Origin: Bradyrhizobium lupini
GTDB lineage: Bacteria; Pseudomonadota; Alphaproteobacteria; Rhizobiales; Xanthobacteraceae
Direction of reading: 5' to 3'
DNA: 64,000 bases
Assembly (NCBI RefSeq): GCF_040939785.1
Contig: NZ_CP162553.1
Coordinates: 620,001 to 684,000 of the forward strand
Below the pieces are notes generated by a model. The model worked only from the letters and a program-made list of their open reading frames with translations, was not told the origin of the DNA and searched no databases. Positions 1 through 7,976 of this stretch are shown one piece after another (position 1 is the first letter of the stretch; each line of letters starts with the position of its first letter). The position numbers and the translations under genes were made by a program.

Positions 1-524
1 AAGGCATCGCCGACCTCGGGCGCCAATGCCGCGGTGTAGGCTGCGCCTGCAGCGGTCGAGGCCATCGAGATGCGGCTGCCGGTGCCCTCGTGCAGCCCGA
101 GTGCCGAGGCCGAACGCGCGAACTGGAGATAGACCAGATGGAAGCGATCGGGGACCACGAAGCCGACGGTGCCCGGCAGTTGCTCGGCGACTTCCTGGAG
201 CCGCTGGCGGATCATGCTGCGCAGCTGCGCGCCCTTCATCATCGAGGCGCTCATCGCCACCGCGCTCGGCCCGATGCGATATTTCTGATCGCGCGGCAGA
301 TAAACCAGTTGCCCCATCCGCGTCAGCGTGTGCGTCAACCGCGACACCGTGGAGCGCGGCAGGCCGCAGCGATTTGAAATTTCGAGATTGCCAAGCCTGG
401 CCTCGTGGCCTTCGAAGCACCGCAACACGTCGAACGCGCGCGACACCACCTGGATGACATCACCCTCACCGGCTTCGCCAGCGAGCGCACCTTGTCTACT
501 CAACCGCTCCGAACGTCGTCCCAT
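1..524 (-). CDS. IclR-family transcriptional regulator (3' end outside window)
   Basis: The reverse strand from an ATG at 524 reads as a winged-helix regulator of the IclR family: an N-terminal helix-turn-helix (about residues 22-85, with the segment NRCGLPRSTVSRLTHTL typical of the recognition helix) followed by the beginning of the effector-binding domain (VGFVVPDRFHLVYLQ). About 174 codons are present before the window edge; the family is usually around 260 residues. An in-frame TAA 36 bases upstream bounds the start. It is divergent from the biotinyl/TRAP genes, and the gap between them carries a strong palindrome that is its likely operator. I infer that it controls the TRAP-glutaminase operon and possibly itself; the effector is unknown. 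Confidence 0.9.
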   Translation of the reverse strand, partial: MGRRSERLSRQGALAGEAGEGDVIQVVSRAFDVLRCFEGHEARLGNLEISNRCGLPRSTVSRLTHTLTRMGQLVYLPRDQKYRIGPSAVAMSASMMKGAQLRSMIRQRLQEVAEQLPGTVGFVVPDRFHLVYLQFARSASALGLHEGTGSRISMASTAAGAAYTAALAPEVGDA

Positions 525-539
525 GATCCCTACCGCTTG

Positions 540-565
540 TTCCGCTGTGCGGAATTAAATTCCGC
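540..565. promoter_or_regulatory. Probable IclR operator: three TTCCGC/GCGGAA half-sites
   Basis: Two perfect inverted repeats share a middle half-site: TTCCGC-TGT-GCGGAA (540-554) and GCGGAATT-A-AATTCCGC (549-565). The site lies 15 bases upstream of the IclR start codon and about 55 bases before the biotinyl gene. Palindromes of this length with GGAA/TTCC half-sites are typical of IclR-family binding. Overlapping half-sites would allow two dimers to compete or a tetramer to bind. The function is inferred from position and symmetry. Confidence 0.7.
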
Positions 566-618
566 TTGCAGAAGAAACTACCTCAGGCATTTTGCGACCA
601 CAACAAAAAGGCGATGGC

Positions 619-840
619 ATGCCAGAAATTAAGATCGTCACGGAGATCGCCGGACGCGTCTGCGCAACTCCCGTGCAAGTTGGAGGAACCGTTGCAGATG
701 GCGATGAGATTGTGGTGGTCGAAGCGATGAAGATGGAGATACCGGTGCTTTCGCCTGTGAGCGGCGAGATCACATCGCTTCTGGTGAAGCTCGACGACGT
801 CGTTACCGAAGGACAGGCGATCGCAATCGTCGCAAGCTGA
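619..840 (+). CDS. Free-standing biotinyl/lipoyl-attachment domain protein (BCCP-like)
   Basis: A 73-residue protein made up almost entirely of one biotinyl domain. The biotinylation motif EAMKME is present with the acceptor lysine at residue 38, and the surrounding beta-hairpin pattern (GTVADGDEIVVVEAMKMEIPVLSPVSG) is complete in outline. The ATG at 619 is chosen over the upstream TTG at 592 because it has an AAGG-type ribosome site and gives the canonical domain start. Such mini-BCCPs normally carry carboxybiotin between a biotin carboxylase and a carboxyltransferase. Neither partner is visible here; instead it precedes a TRAP transporter. Partners may lie beyond the left edge or elsewhere in the genome. 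Confidence 0.85.
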   Translation: MPEIKIVTEIAGRVCATPVQVGGTVADGDEIVVVEAMKMEIPVLSPVSGEITSLLVKLDDVVTEGQAIAIVAS

Positions 841-1004
841 CTGCATTCTCCGTCGTTTTCCGCGACATTCTGTCAGCCTCATTGCTGTGTTCGCGGTACG
901 GCGTTGCCATTGCCTGACCGCGATGACATGATCTCTCAAACAAAACCTGTTTCAAACAAAGAAAGAAATCGTCGCGGCAAACGCGAGGATCATTGGAGGG
1001 AAAC

Positions 1005-2170
1005 ATGCGTCGTGGGCTGATCATGCTCGCGCCTGCCGTGGTGGCAGGCCTTTCTTTTGTGTCTACACGCTATGCATTCGCCGACGACATCAAGCTGCCG
1101 GCAACATTGACGTTCACCGCCTATGACACCGGTACCGCCGGCTTCAACATCGCGGTCGGCGTCGGCAAGATGATGAAGGACAAATACTCGACCGACGTGC
1201 GCGTGCTCCCCGCAGGCAACGATGTCGCGCGTCTGGCGCCGCTGCGCGCCAAGCGCGCGGTCTCCGCGGCGATGGGATCGGGGACATATTTCGCGCAGGA
1301 GGGCGTGTTCGAGTTCGGCTCCAGGGAATGGGGCCCGCAGCCGCTCCAGATCCTGCTCTCGAGCGTTGATTGCAATTGCGGTTCGCTCGGCGTGGCCGCG
1401 GATACAGGGGTGAAGGAGCTGAAGGACCTCAAGGAAAGCGCGTCGGCTTCGTCGTCGGCTCGCCGGCACTGAACCAGAACTCGCTCGCGGTGCTCGCCTT
1501 CGCCGGCCTGACGCAGAAGGACGTCAAGATCGTCGAGTTCGCAAGCTACGGCGCGATGTGGAAGGGCTTGATCAACAACGACACCGATGCGGCCTTCGGC
1601 ACCACCATCACCGGTCCCGCCAAGGAAGCCGAGACTTCGCCGCGCGGGCTGGTCTGGCCGCCGCTGCCCGCCAAGGACAAGGAAGGTTGGGCACGGATGC
1701 AGAAGGTCGGCTCGTTCTTCTTCCCGCAGACCGCGACCTGCGGCGCCGGTATCTCGCCGGACAAGCCGATCGAGCTCGGCAACTATCCCTATCCGATCTT
1801 CGTCGCCTACGCCTCGCAAGCCCCCGAGCAGGTCTATGCGATCACCAAGGCGATGATCGTGAACTACGATTCCTACAAGGACTCCGCGCCCGGCGCCGGC
1901 GGGCTTGCGGCCGATCGCCAGACCAAGAACTGGGTGGTGCCGGTGCATCCCGGCGCGGTGAAGGCTTTGAAGGAGGCCGGGCAATGGAACGACGCACAGG
2001 AGGCGCACAACAACGGACTGATCAAGCGGCAAGAGGTGCTTGGCGCCGCGTGGACCGACTACGGAAAATCCAATCCGCCTGCGGATGATAAGGCGTTCCT
2101 CGACGCCTGGATGAAGGCGCGTGCCGCGGCGCTTGCGAAGGCCGACATGCCGAACGGGTTCGAGGATTAG
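1005..2170 (+). pseudogene. TAXI-family TRAP transporter solute-binding protein, one-base frameshift
   Basis: Periplasmic ligand-binding component of a TRAP importer. The ATG at 1005 has GGAGGG just upstream and opens a signal peptide (about residues 1-26, ending near YAFA). The TAXI fold reads in one frame to about 1433 (ending KELKDLK) and continues in another from GKRVGFVVGSP to the stop at 2170. Adding one G to AAGGAAAG near 1433 restores a continuous reading frame of 388 residues. The lesion is a single missing base in a short purine run, so a sequencing error is at least as likely as a true pseudogene. The gene sits directly upstream of the fused permease, as expected for a TAXI-TRAP pair. 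Confidence 0.8.
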
Positions 2171-2205
2171 TTCACAGCGTTAATTGTCCACGCCCGAGGT
2201 CGATC

Positions 2206-4281
2206 ATGTCGTCTGCTTCAGTCTCCACCCCCTCCCAGGACGGGGCCAAGCGGATCGTGTTCGACGATCCGCATGGCGCCGCCGCCAACATGCAGGAAGC
2301 GGAAGTTACGCGCGTGCGAAGCTTGCGTGGCGCGTGGCGCTGGCTGCTCGTCCTCGCGACCGCCGCGACCATCCTGCTCTGCATCAACCAGCAATTCTCG
2401 CTGCGCTTCTTCGTCGGCTACACCCAGCTCAACACGGAATACTTCTACCTCCTGATCGCCCTGATGCTGCCGTTCACGTTCCTGATCTTCCCGGGGACCC
2501 CGCGCGCGCCGCTCGATCGCATTCCCTGGTATGACCTTCTCTGCTTCGTCGTGACCTTTGCCGCCGCGCTGCTGTTGATGTCGAACGTCCGCAAGGCCGC
2601 CGAGGCCGGCTGGGAATTCGGCGGCGCGCCGAACAGCGTGATCGCAGCCGGTCTCGTGATGTGGGTGATGTTGATGGAGGCGCTGCGCCGCACCGGCGGC
2701 TGGAGCCTGCTACTGAGCGTGCTTCCCTTCACCGTCTATCCGCTGTTCGCGGAATCCAGCTGGCTCGGGCCGTTCCGCGGCACGCAGTCGACGCTGGAGC
2801 AGGCGACCGCCTATCACGTGCTGTCGGGCGAGAGCCTGCTCGGCATTCCCATCCAGGCGTTTGCCGACACCGTGATCGGCTTCCTGGTGTTCGGCACCGC
2901 GTTGATGATGACCGGCGCCGGAAAGTTCTTCATCAATCTCGCCTTCGCGCTGTGTGGCACGTTCCGCGGCGGCGCGGCCAAGGTGTGCATCTTCGCCAGC
3001 GGCCTGCTCGGCATGATGTCAGGCTCGATCATCTCCAACGTGCTGACCGCCGGCACCATGACCATTCCGGTGATGAAGAAGAGCGGCTTTCGCGCCTCCT
3101 ATGCGGGCGCGATCGAGGCTTGTGCCTCGACCGGCGCGGTGCTGGCGCCGCCGGTGATGGGCGCGACCGCCTTCGTAATCGCGCAGTTCCTCAATGTCAG
3201 CTACGCCGATGTCGCGATCGCGGCCATCATTCCCGCCGCGCTCTATTATATCGGCCTGTTCATGCAGGTCGATTCCTACGCCGCACGACACGGGCTGAAG
3301 GGCATTCCGCGCGCGGAGCTGCCGCGGGTCATGGATACAATCAAGGATGGCTGGTACTACGTCTTCGTCATCGCCCTCCTGATCGTGATGCTGCTCTACT
3401 TCAAGCGCGAGAGCCATGCGCCATTCTACGCCACCGCATTGCTTCTTGTGCTCAACCAGCTGTTCTCGAAGGACACGCGCTGGACTGTCGCGACCATCGG
3501 CAAATTCCTCGAGGTCAACGGCCGCACCTTCGTCGAGCTTGTCGGCATCCTCGCCGGGTGCGGCCTGCTGATCGGCGCCTTCTCGATGACCGGCGTGGTG
3601 TCGAGCCTCGCCAACGACCTGCTGCATATCGCCGGCGACAATCCGTTCCTGCTGCTCGGCATGTGCGCCCTGACTAGCCTGATTCTCGGGCTCGGCCTGA
3701 CCACGACGGCCTGCTACATCTTCCTCGCCATCCTGGTCGCACCCGCGCTGGAGAAGCTCGGGCTGAACAAAATGGCCGTGCACATGTTCATTTTCTACTG
3801 GGGCATGCTGTCGTCGATCACCCCGCCGGTCGCGATTGCATCATTCGCAGCGGCAGGTATTGCCGGCTCGCCGGCGATGAAGACGGGCTGGGAATCGATG
3901 TGGGTCGGCAGCATCATCTATTTCATCCCGTTCTTCTTCGTGCTCAATCCCGCGCTGGTGCTGCAGGGGCCGAGCCCCTATCTGGCCGGTCTCGGCTTGA
4001 TGGCGCTCGCGGCGTTCGGCACGCTGTTCATCTGCGGCGGCATCCAGGGCTACCAGCCCTTCGTCGGCGATCTCCGCGGCGCCGGTGCGCTGGAGTGGCC
4101 CATCCGCGTGCTGCTGGTGATCGGCGGTTTCGTGGTGGCCACCCCCGGCGGCGGCATCATGCCGCTGTCGCAGATGCAGGTGACGCTGCTCGGCCTCGCC
4201 ATCCTGATCCCCACGATTTTGCTCGCCCTGCTGCTGGTCCGGCGGCAGACCGTGGTGCCGGACGGGTTGCGCGTGCCCTGA
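2206..4281 (+). CDS. TRAP transporter permease, fused 4TM/12TM (DctQ-DctM type)
   Basis: A 691-residue, very hydrophobic inner-membrane protein in which the small DctQ-like and large DctM-like TRAP subunits are joined in one chain, the form that works with TAXI binding proteins. The N-terminal third holds about four membrane segments. The remainder carries the conserved glycine-rich DctM region (ASGLLGMMSGSIISNVLTAG and STGAVLAPPVMGATAFV, about residues 265-325). It follows the binding protein by 35 bases and is followed by glutaminase after 22 bases, so the three are probably cotranscribed. TRAP systems import organic acids or amino acids driven by an ion gradient. The neighbouring glutaminase hints at glutamine, glutamate or a related compound, but this is inference. 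Confidence 0.92.
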   Translation: MSSASVSTPSQDGAKRIVFDDPHGAAANMQEAEVTRVRSLRGAWRWLLVLATAATILLCINQQFSLRFFVGYTQLNTEYFYLLIALMLPFTFLIFPGTPRAPLDRIPWYDLLCFVVTFAAALLLMSNVRKAAEAGWEFGGAPNSVIAAGLVMWVMLMEALRRTGGWSLLLSVLPFTVYPLFAESSWLGPFRGTQSTLEQATAYHVLSGESLLGIPIQAFADTVIGFLVFGTALMMTGAGKFFINLAFALCGTFRGGAAKVCIFASGLLGMMSGSIISNVLTAGTMTIPVMKKSGFRASYAGAIEACASTGAVLAPPVMGATAFVIAQFLNVSYADVAIAAIIPAALYYIGLFMQVDSYAARHGLKGIPRAELPRVMDTIKDGWYYVFVIALLIVMLLYFKRESHAPFYATALLLVLNQLFSKDTRWTVATIGKFLEVNGRTFVELVGILAGCGLLIGAFSMTGVVSSLANDLLHIAGDNPFLLLGMCALTSLILGLGLTTTACYIFLAILVAPALEKLGLNKMAVHMFIFYWGMLSSITPPVAIASFAAAGIAGSPAMKTGWESMWVGSIIYFIPFFFVLNPALVLQGPSPYLAGLGLMALAAFGTLFICGGIQGYQPFVGDLRGAGALEWPIRVLLVIGGFVVATPGGGIMPLSQMQVTLLGLAILIPTILLALLLVRRQTVVPDGLRVP

Positions 4282-4303
4282 TTGCGTTGCACAAAGAGAG
4301 GCA

Positions 4304-6151
4304 ATGAAACCGCTTTCGCCTCTCGCTACCGCCTGGACGCGCTCGAAGCCGCCTTTGCTGCGGTTTCTGGACAATTGCCTCAACGAATTCTCGGCAGAGA
4401 CCTCGGGCGCGGTCGCCGACTACATTCCCGAGCTCGGCAAGGCCGATCCTGCCTGTTTCGGCATCAGCCTCGCGACCCTGGACGGTCATGTCTACGAGGT
4501 CGGCGACTCCAGGGCGCCCTTCACCATCCAGTCGATGTCAAAGCCGTTCGTGTTCGCGCTGGCGCTGGACCTGCTCGGCGCAAACAGGGTGGAGAGCGCA
4601 ATCGGCGTCGAGCCCTCCGGCGATCCTTTCAACTCGATCCGGCTCAACTCGGAGAATCATCCATTCAACCCGATGGTCAATGCCGGCGCGATCGCCTGCA
4701 CCGGGCTGATCCACGACAGCAAGGGTCCGGATGCCTTCGAGCAAATTCGCCTCGCGCTTAGTCGTTTTGCCGGCCGCGATCTCGCCGTCGACGAGGCCGT
4801 CTACGCTTCCGAAAGCCAGACCGGCGACCGCAACCGTGCCATCGGCTATCTCCTCAAGACCAATGCGGTGATCTCGGACAATGTCGCGGCCGTACTCGAC
4901 GTCTATTTCCGGCAATGCGCGGTGCTGGTCACCGCGCGCGACATCGCTGTGATGGCGGCAACGCTCGCCAACCGTGGCGTCAACCCGGTTACCGGCGAGC
5001 AGGTGCTGACGCCTTACGCGATCTCGCGCACGCTGTCGGTGATGACGTCGTCGGGCATGTACGACTATGCCGGCGAATGGATCTACCGGATCGGCATCCC
5101 CGCCAAGAGTGGCGTCGGCGGCGGAATTCTCGCCGCACTCCCCGCCCGCCTCGGGCTCGGCAGCTATTCGCCAAGGCTCGACAAGCACGGCAACAGCGTG
5201 CGCGGCATCAAGGTCTGCGAGGCGCTGTCCTCGCATTACGATCTGCATATGCTCAACCGCAGCGACGACGCACGCAACGCCGTCATCGCCGATTACGACA
5301 TCGGCAAGAGCCCGTCGCGGCGCGTGCGCCGCCCGCAGGAGCGCGATATTCTCGCAGCCCTCGAGCAGGAGGTGCGGATCATCGAGCTGGTCGGCACGCT
5401 GTCGCTGTCGGCGGTCGACTATGTCTCACGCCGGCTTGCGGGCCGGCCGCGGCCGCAATTCGTGATTTTCGATCTCCACCGCGTCACCTCCACCACACGC
5501 GCCGGGGCGCGGCTGGTGGCTGAAGCGTTCGAGGAGCTGGCGGCGCTGAATGTGACCGTCGTCCTGTCAGGCGTCAGGCGCGCCTCCAAAGAATGGGACA
5601 GCCTGCGGGAGTGGACCGCGGAGCTGAAGAACGTCCGCGACTTCTATGTGCTCGACACCGCGATCGAATGGGCCGAAGACCAGATCGTCTACCGCTATGG
5701 CGGCTCGATCGATTTTCGCGAGACCACCGAGCTTTCCGAGCAGCCTCTGCTCGCAGGCCTCAGCGCGGAAGAGCTGACCGACCTCGCCTCAATCTGCACG
5801 ATCCGGATCTATCAGTCTGGCGCGAAAATCCTCACCACTGGCGCCGCAGCCGATTCCCTGTTCTTCCTGCGCAGCGGCGCGGTGCATGTCACCCTGCCCG
5901 ACGGAGTGCGGCTCGCAACACTCACCGCCGGCATGGCGTTCGGCGAGATGGCCCTGATCGAGACCACCCGCTCCGCGGACGTGTTCGCGGATATGGCTGC
6001 GACCGCGTTCGAGGCGCCTCTGAAAGCGTTCGAGCGCTTCCGCAAGCAGCACCCGCACGCCAGCGAACGCATCATGCGCAATCTTGCGCAGCTTCTGGCC
6101 GAGCGCCTGATCGTCGCCAACGCCAAAGTGGATATCTTGACCTCCACCTGA
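4304..6151 (+). CDS. glsA: Glutaminase fused to STAS and cyclic-nucleotide-binding domains
   Basis: A 615-residue cytoplasmic protein with three domains. Residues about 20-305 are a serine-dependent glutaminase (beta-lactamase-like fold) with the S-x-x-K pair at S77-K80, the SENHPFNPMVNAGAI segment and the GVGGGILA loop, predicted to hydrolyse L-glutamine to glutamate and ammonia. Residues about 350-465 resemble a STAS domain (IIELVGTLSLSAVDYV, then VIFDLHRVTS). Residues about 480-600 are a cNMP-binding domain with the phosphate-binding cassette FGEMAL...TRSA intact, suggesting real cyclic-nucleotide binding. Ordinary GlsA is about 310 residues, so the C-terminal half is an added regulatory module. 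Cotranscription with the TRAP genes is likely. Confidence 0.92.
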   Translation: MKPLSPLATAWTRSKPPLLRFLDNCLNEFSAETSGAVADYIPELGKADPACFGISLATLDGHVYEVGDSRAPFTIQSMSKPFVFALALDLLGANRVESAIGVEPSGDPFNSIRLNSENHPFNPMVNAGAIACTGLIHDSKGPDAFEQIRLALSRFAGRDLAVDEAVYASESQTGDRNRAIGYLLKTNAVISDNVAAVLDVYFRQCAVLVTARDIAVMAATLANRGVNPVTGEQVLTPYAISRTLSVMTSSGMYDYAGEWIYRIGIPAKSGVGGGILAALPARLGLGSYSPRLDKHGNSVRGIKVCEALSSHYDLHMLNRSDDARNAVIADYDIGKSPSRRVRRPQERDILAALEQEVRIIELVGTLSLSAVDYVSRRLAGRPRPQFVIFDLHRVTSTTRAGARLVAEAFEELAALNVTVVLSGVRRASKEWDSLREWTAELKNVRDFYVLDTAIEWAEDQIVYRYGGSIDFRETTELSEQPLLAGLSAEELTDLASICTIRIYQSGAKILTTGAAADSLFFLRSGAVHVTLPDGVRLATLTAGMAFGEMALIETTRSADVFADMAATAFEAPLKAFERFRKQHPHASERIMRNLAQLLAERLIVANAKVDILTST

Positions 6152-6156
6152 GCGGC

Positions 6157-6459
6157 CTAGCGGCTCGCCGCCTCGCTGATCCGCCGCTTGATCTTGGCGG
6201 CACTGGTCTTGAGCAGCTCCGATGGCTGCTGGCCGGTCGCCACGCAGAGGCAGGCCCAGTAATAGATGACATCGCCGAGCTCTTCGACGAGGCCCGCCTG
6301 GTCGAGCCAGTCATCGCGGAGCAGCTTCTTGATATGGTCGGCGACTTCGCCGGACTCGCCGGCGAGGCCGAGCCCGAGATAGGACAGCCGTTCGTTCGAC
6401 GGACGCTCATCGACTTTCGCAATCGTTGCAGCCCAGGCGGCATATTCATCGATCGTCAT
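6157..6459 (-). CDS. MazG-like nucleotide pyrophosphohydrolase
   Basis: A 100-residue all-alpha protein with the MazG metal-binding pattern: GLAGESGEVADHIKK supplies an ExxE-type helix and VEELGDVIYYWA supplies the second acidic helix (E..D). These coordinate Mg2+ for hydrolysis of NTPs or dNTPs to monophosphate and pyrophosphate. I chose the ATG at 6459 (MTIDEY) rather than the one at 6465 because GAGGG lies six bases before it. It converges on glutaminase with a five-base gap and lies 26 bases downstream of a carboxymuconolactone-decarboxylase-like gene on the same strand. The substrate is unknown; house-cleaning is the usual role. Confidence 0.85.
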   Translation of the reverse strand: MTIDEYAAWAATIAKVDERPSNERLSYLGLGLAGESGEVADHIKKLLRDDWLDQAGLVEELGDVIYYWACLCVATGQQPSELLKTSAAKIKRRISEAASR

Positions 6460-6485
6460 GAGCATCCCTCACAGCAATTGCTCGA

Positions 6486-7013
6486 TCAGCCGACCACTTC
6501 GGTGACCGGCTGAAGGTCGATCTCGAAGGTCTCCAGAAACTTTGACGTCATGATGTAGAATCCGACCGAGAGCTGCAGTTCAACCAGTGCGGCCGGCGTC
6601 AGCTTCGATGAGATCGCCTTGAAGGTCGCATCCGTCGGCTTGTTCAGCTTGACGATCTCGTCGGTGAAGGCGAGCGCGGCGCGCTGCACTTCATTGAAAC
6701 AGTTCGCGGCCTGCCAGTTCTCGAGCGCCTCGTTCTGCTCGTCGGTGACGCCGACATTCTTGCCGATGCGCTTGTGCGCGACGATCTCATACGGCGCCTC
6801 GCACAAAATGCCGGTGCGGGTGATCGCGAGTTCGCGCACGATCGGATCGAGCTCGCCCTTGTGGCGGATGGCGCCGCCGAGCCGGCAGTACTGCTCGAAA
6901 TAGCTCGGCGAATGCGACATCATCCGGAAGATGTTGGCATTGCGGTTCTTGTCGAGGATCTCGCGGGTGCGGTCGGATGCCTTGGACGGGTCGCTGTAGT
7001 TGATGCGGGCCAT
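6486..7013 (-). CDS. Carboxymuconolactone decarboxylase family protein (AhpD-like)
   Basis: A 175-residue protein of the CMD/AhpD fold. The ATG at 7013 is preceded by AGGA and starts the conserved MARINYSDP; a longer upstream reading has no support. Residues about 40-110 include the family helix pair (ELAITRTGILCEAPYEIVAHKRIG). Only one cysteine stands at the CxxC position (LCEAPYE), so the AhpD-type disulfide pair is incomplete and peroxidase activity is doubtful. This matches the many CMD-like proteins of unknown activity near aromatic and acyl-CoA catabolic genes. It probably shares a transcript with the MazG-like gene downstream. Confidence 0.85.
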   Translation of the reverse strand: MARINYSDPSKASDRTREILDKNRNANIFRMMSHSPSYFEQYCRLGGAIRHKGELDPIVRELAITRTGILCEAPYEIVAHKRIGKNVGVTDEQNEALENWQAANCFNEVQRAALAFTDEIVKLNKPTDATFKAISSKLTPAALVELQLSVGFYIMTSKFLETFEIDLQPVTEVVG

Positions 7014-7282
7014 GATTTTCCTGAAGTTTTCCCTAAGCCTTTGATGCTTTTTGTCGTTAGCGGCGAAATTTCCACGAAACTGTATTCTTGCGCGTCCGCA
7101 GGAGCAACAACATCGAGTCAAAATGCCGCCGCATTGCTGAACGACCTTGGCACAGTCGATATTCGCCGCGTGGGGACTTGATCGCGGCGGATACTCGCAA
7201 GGGGTGTTCCAGTAAAAACAATTGGCCGTTGGGCGCTAACCGCGCATCGATGAGTCACGCCCAAGTCTAGGGAGAAAATGGA

Positions 7283-7384
7283 ATGAAGGAAGCCACCAAG
7301 GGGGCGGCCTCGGAAGCGTTCGCGCATATGCTAGCGGTGATGGCGATGCTCGTCATCGCCAGCATCCTGTTCTACGGGCGCTAG
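7283..7384 (+). CDS. Small membrane protein, 33 residues
   Basis: A short ORF with a good ribosome site (GGAGAAA at 7271-7277) whose product has a polar N-terminus (MKEATKGAASEAF) followed by one predicted membrane helix (MLAVMAMLVIASILFY). The architecture is that of many short rhizobial membrane proteins, which are often missed by gene callers. It stands alone, between the divergent carboxymuconolactone-decarboxylase-like gene and a repeat-rich gap. No function can be assigned. Confidence 0.5.
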   Translation: MKEATKGAASEAFAHMLAVMAMLVIASILFYGR

Positions 7385-7406
7385 TTAAGAGTCGGGTGAG
7401 AGCTTT

Positions 7407-7491
7407 CGTCATTCCGGGGTGGCCCTCGCACAGGCCAGGCCCAGAATTCCCGTTCCAGGCTCGGTCTCTCAGGACCGCCCCCGAATGACGG
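7407..7491. repeat. Imperfect inverted repeat, CGTCATTCCGGGG family
   Basis: The left arm CGTCATTCCGGGG (7407-7419) matches the right arm CCCCCGAATGACG (7479-7491) in 12 of 13 paired positions, with about 60 bases between. An identical 13-base arm recurs at 9126-9138 inside the end of the CoA-transferase gene. Elements of this type are common intergenic mosaics in Bradyrhizobium. No coding content is seen. Confidence 0.6.
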
Positions 7492-7517
7492 ATCCCACCG
7501 CTCGCGTTGCCGCAATA

Positions 7518-7593
7518 GCCCGGATGGGGCGCGCAATCCGGGAAAGTCTATCGGTGAGGCGAAAACCCGGATTTCGGTCCGCTCCATCCGGGC
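7518..7593. repeat. Imperfect inverted repeat, GCCCGGATG family
   Basis: The left arm GCCCGGATGGGGC (7518-7530) pairs with the right arm GCTCCATCCGGGC (7581-7593), 12 of 13 positions. The arms resemble those of the element at 22352-22425, which shows that this is a dispersed family. It lies downstream of the 33-residue ORF and just beyond the stop of the DUF35 gene, so it may fold as a transcript-end hairpin. Confidence 0.6.
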
Positions 7594-7616
7594 CACATTG
7601 GAGCATCTAAATTTCA

Positions 7617-7976
7617 CTATCTGTCTTTGGCGAAGAACGGCACCAGCTTGCCGGCGAACAGTTTGAAGCTCGCACTGACCTCATCGCCGATGGCGAGATC
7701 ATTCTCACCATGCGCCATCATGCGAAAACCCTCGGCGCAATCGACCAGCAGGATGTTGTAGGGCACGTACGCGCGCGTCTCGGGCGTGGCGGCGCGGCAG
7801 ACCAGCGACGTCGCGTAGACCCTGCCCTTGCCGCTGGCGCACTGCTCGCGCGGATCGGACGCGCCGCAGGCCGCGCAGAAGGCGCGACGAATATACTGCA
7901 CATGGCCGCATGCGGTGCAGGTCTGATAAATGACGGCCTGTTCGCCCTTGGTCCAGTCGGCTAGACGCTCGCTCAT
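7617..7976 (-). CDS. DUF35/OB-fold zinc-ribbon protein, acyl-CoA partner subunit
   Basis: A 119-residue protein with an N-terminal rubredoxin-like zinc ribbon (CTACGHVQ...CAACGAS, four cysteines at about residues 20-38) and a C-terminal OB-like barrel (VYATSLVCRAA ... VDCAEGFRMMAHG). This is the DUF35 architecture that partners thiolase-like enzymes, as in ChsH2-Ltp2 and BbsA-BbsB. Its ATG overlaps the stop of the upstream thiolase-like gene (ATGA at 7973-7976), so translation is coupled and a stoichiometric complex is likely. By analogy, the zinc ribbon would contact the enzyme and the OB domain the acyl-CoA. Confidence 0.9.
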   Translation of the reverse strand: MSERLADWTKGEQAVIYQTCTACGHVQYIRRAFCAACGASDPREQCASGKGRVYATSLVCRAATPETRAYVPYNILLVDCAEGFRMMAHGENDLAIGDEVSASFKLFAGKLVPFFAKDR

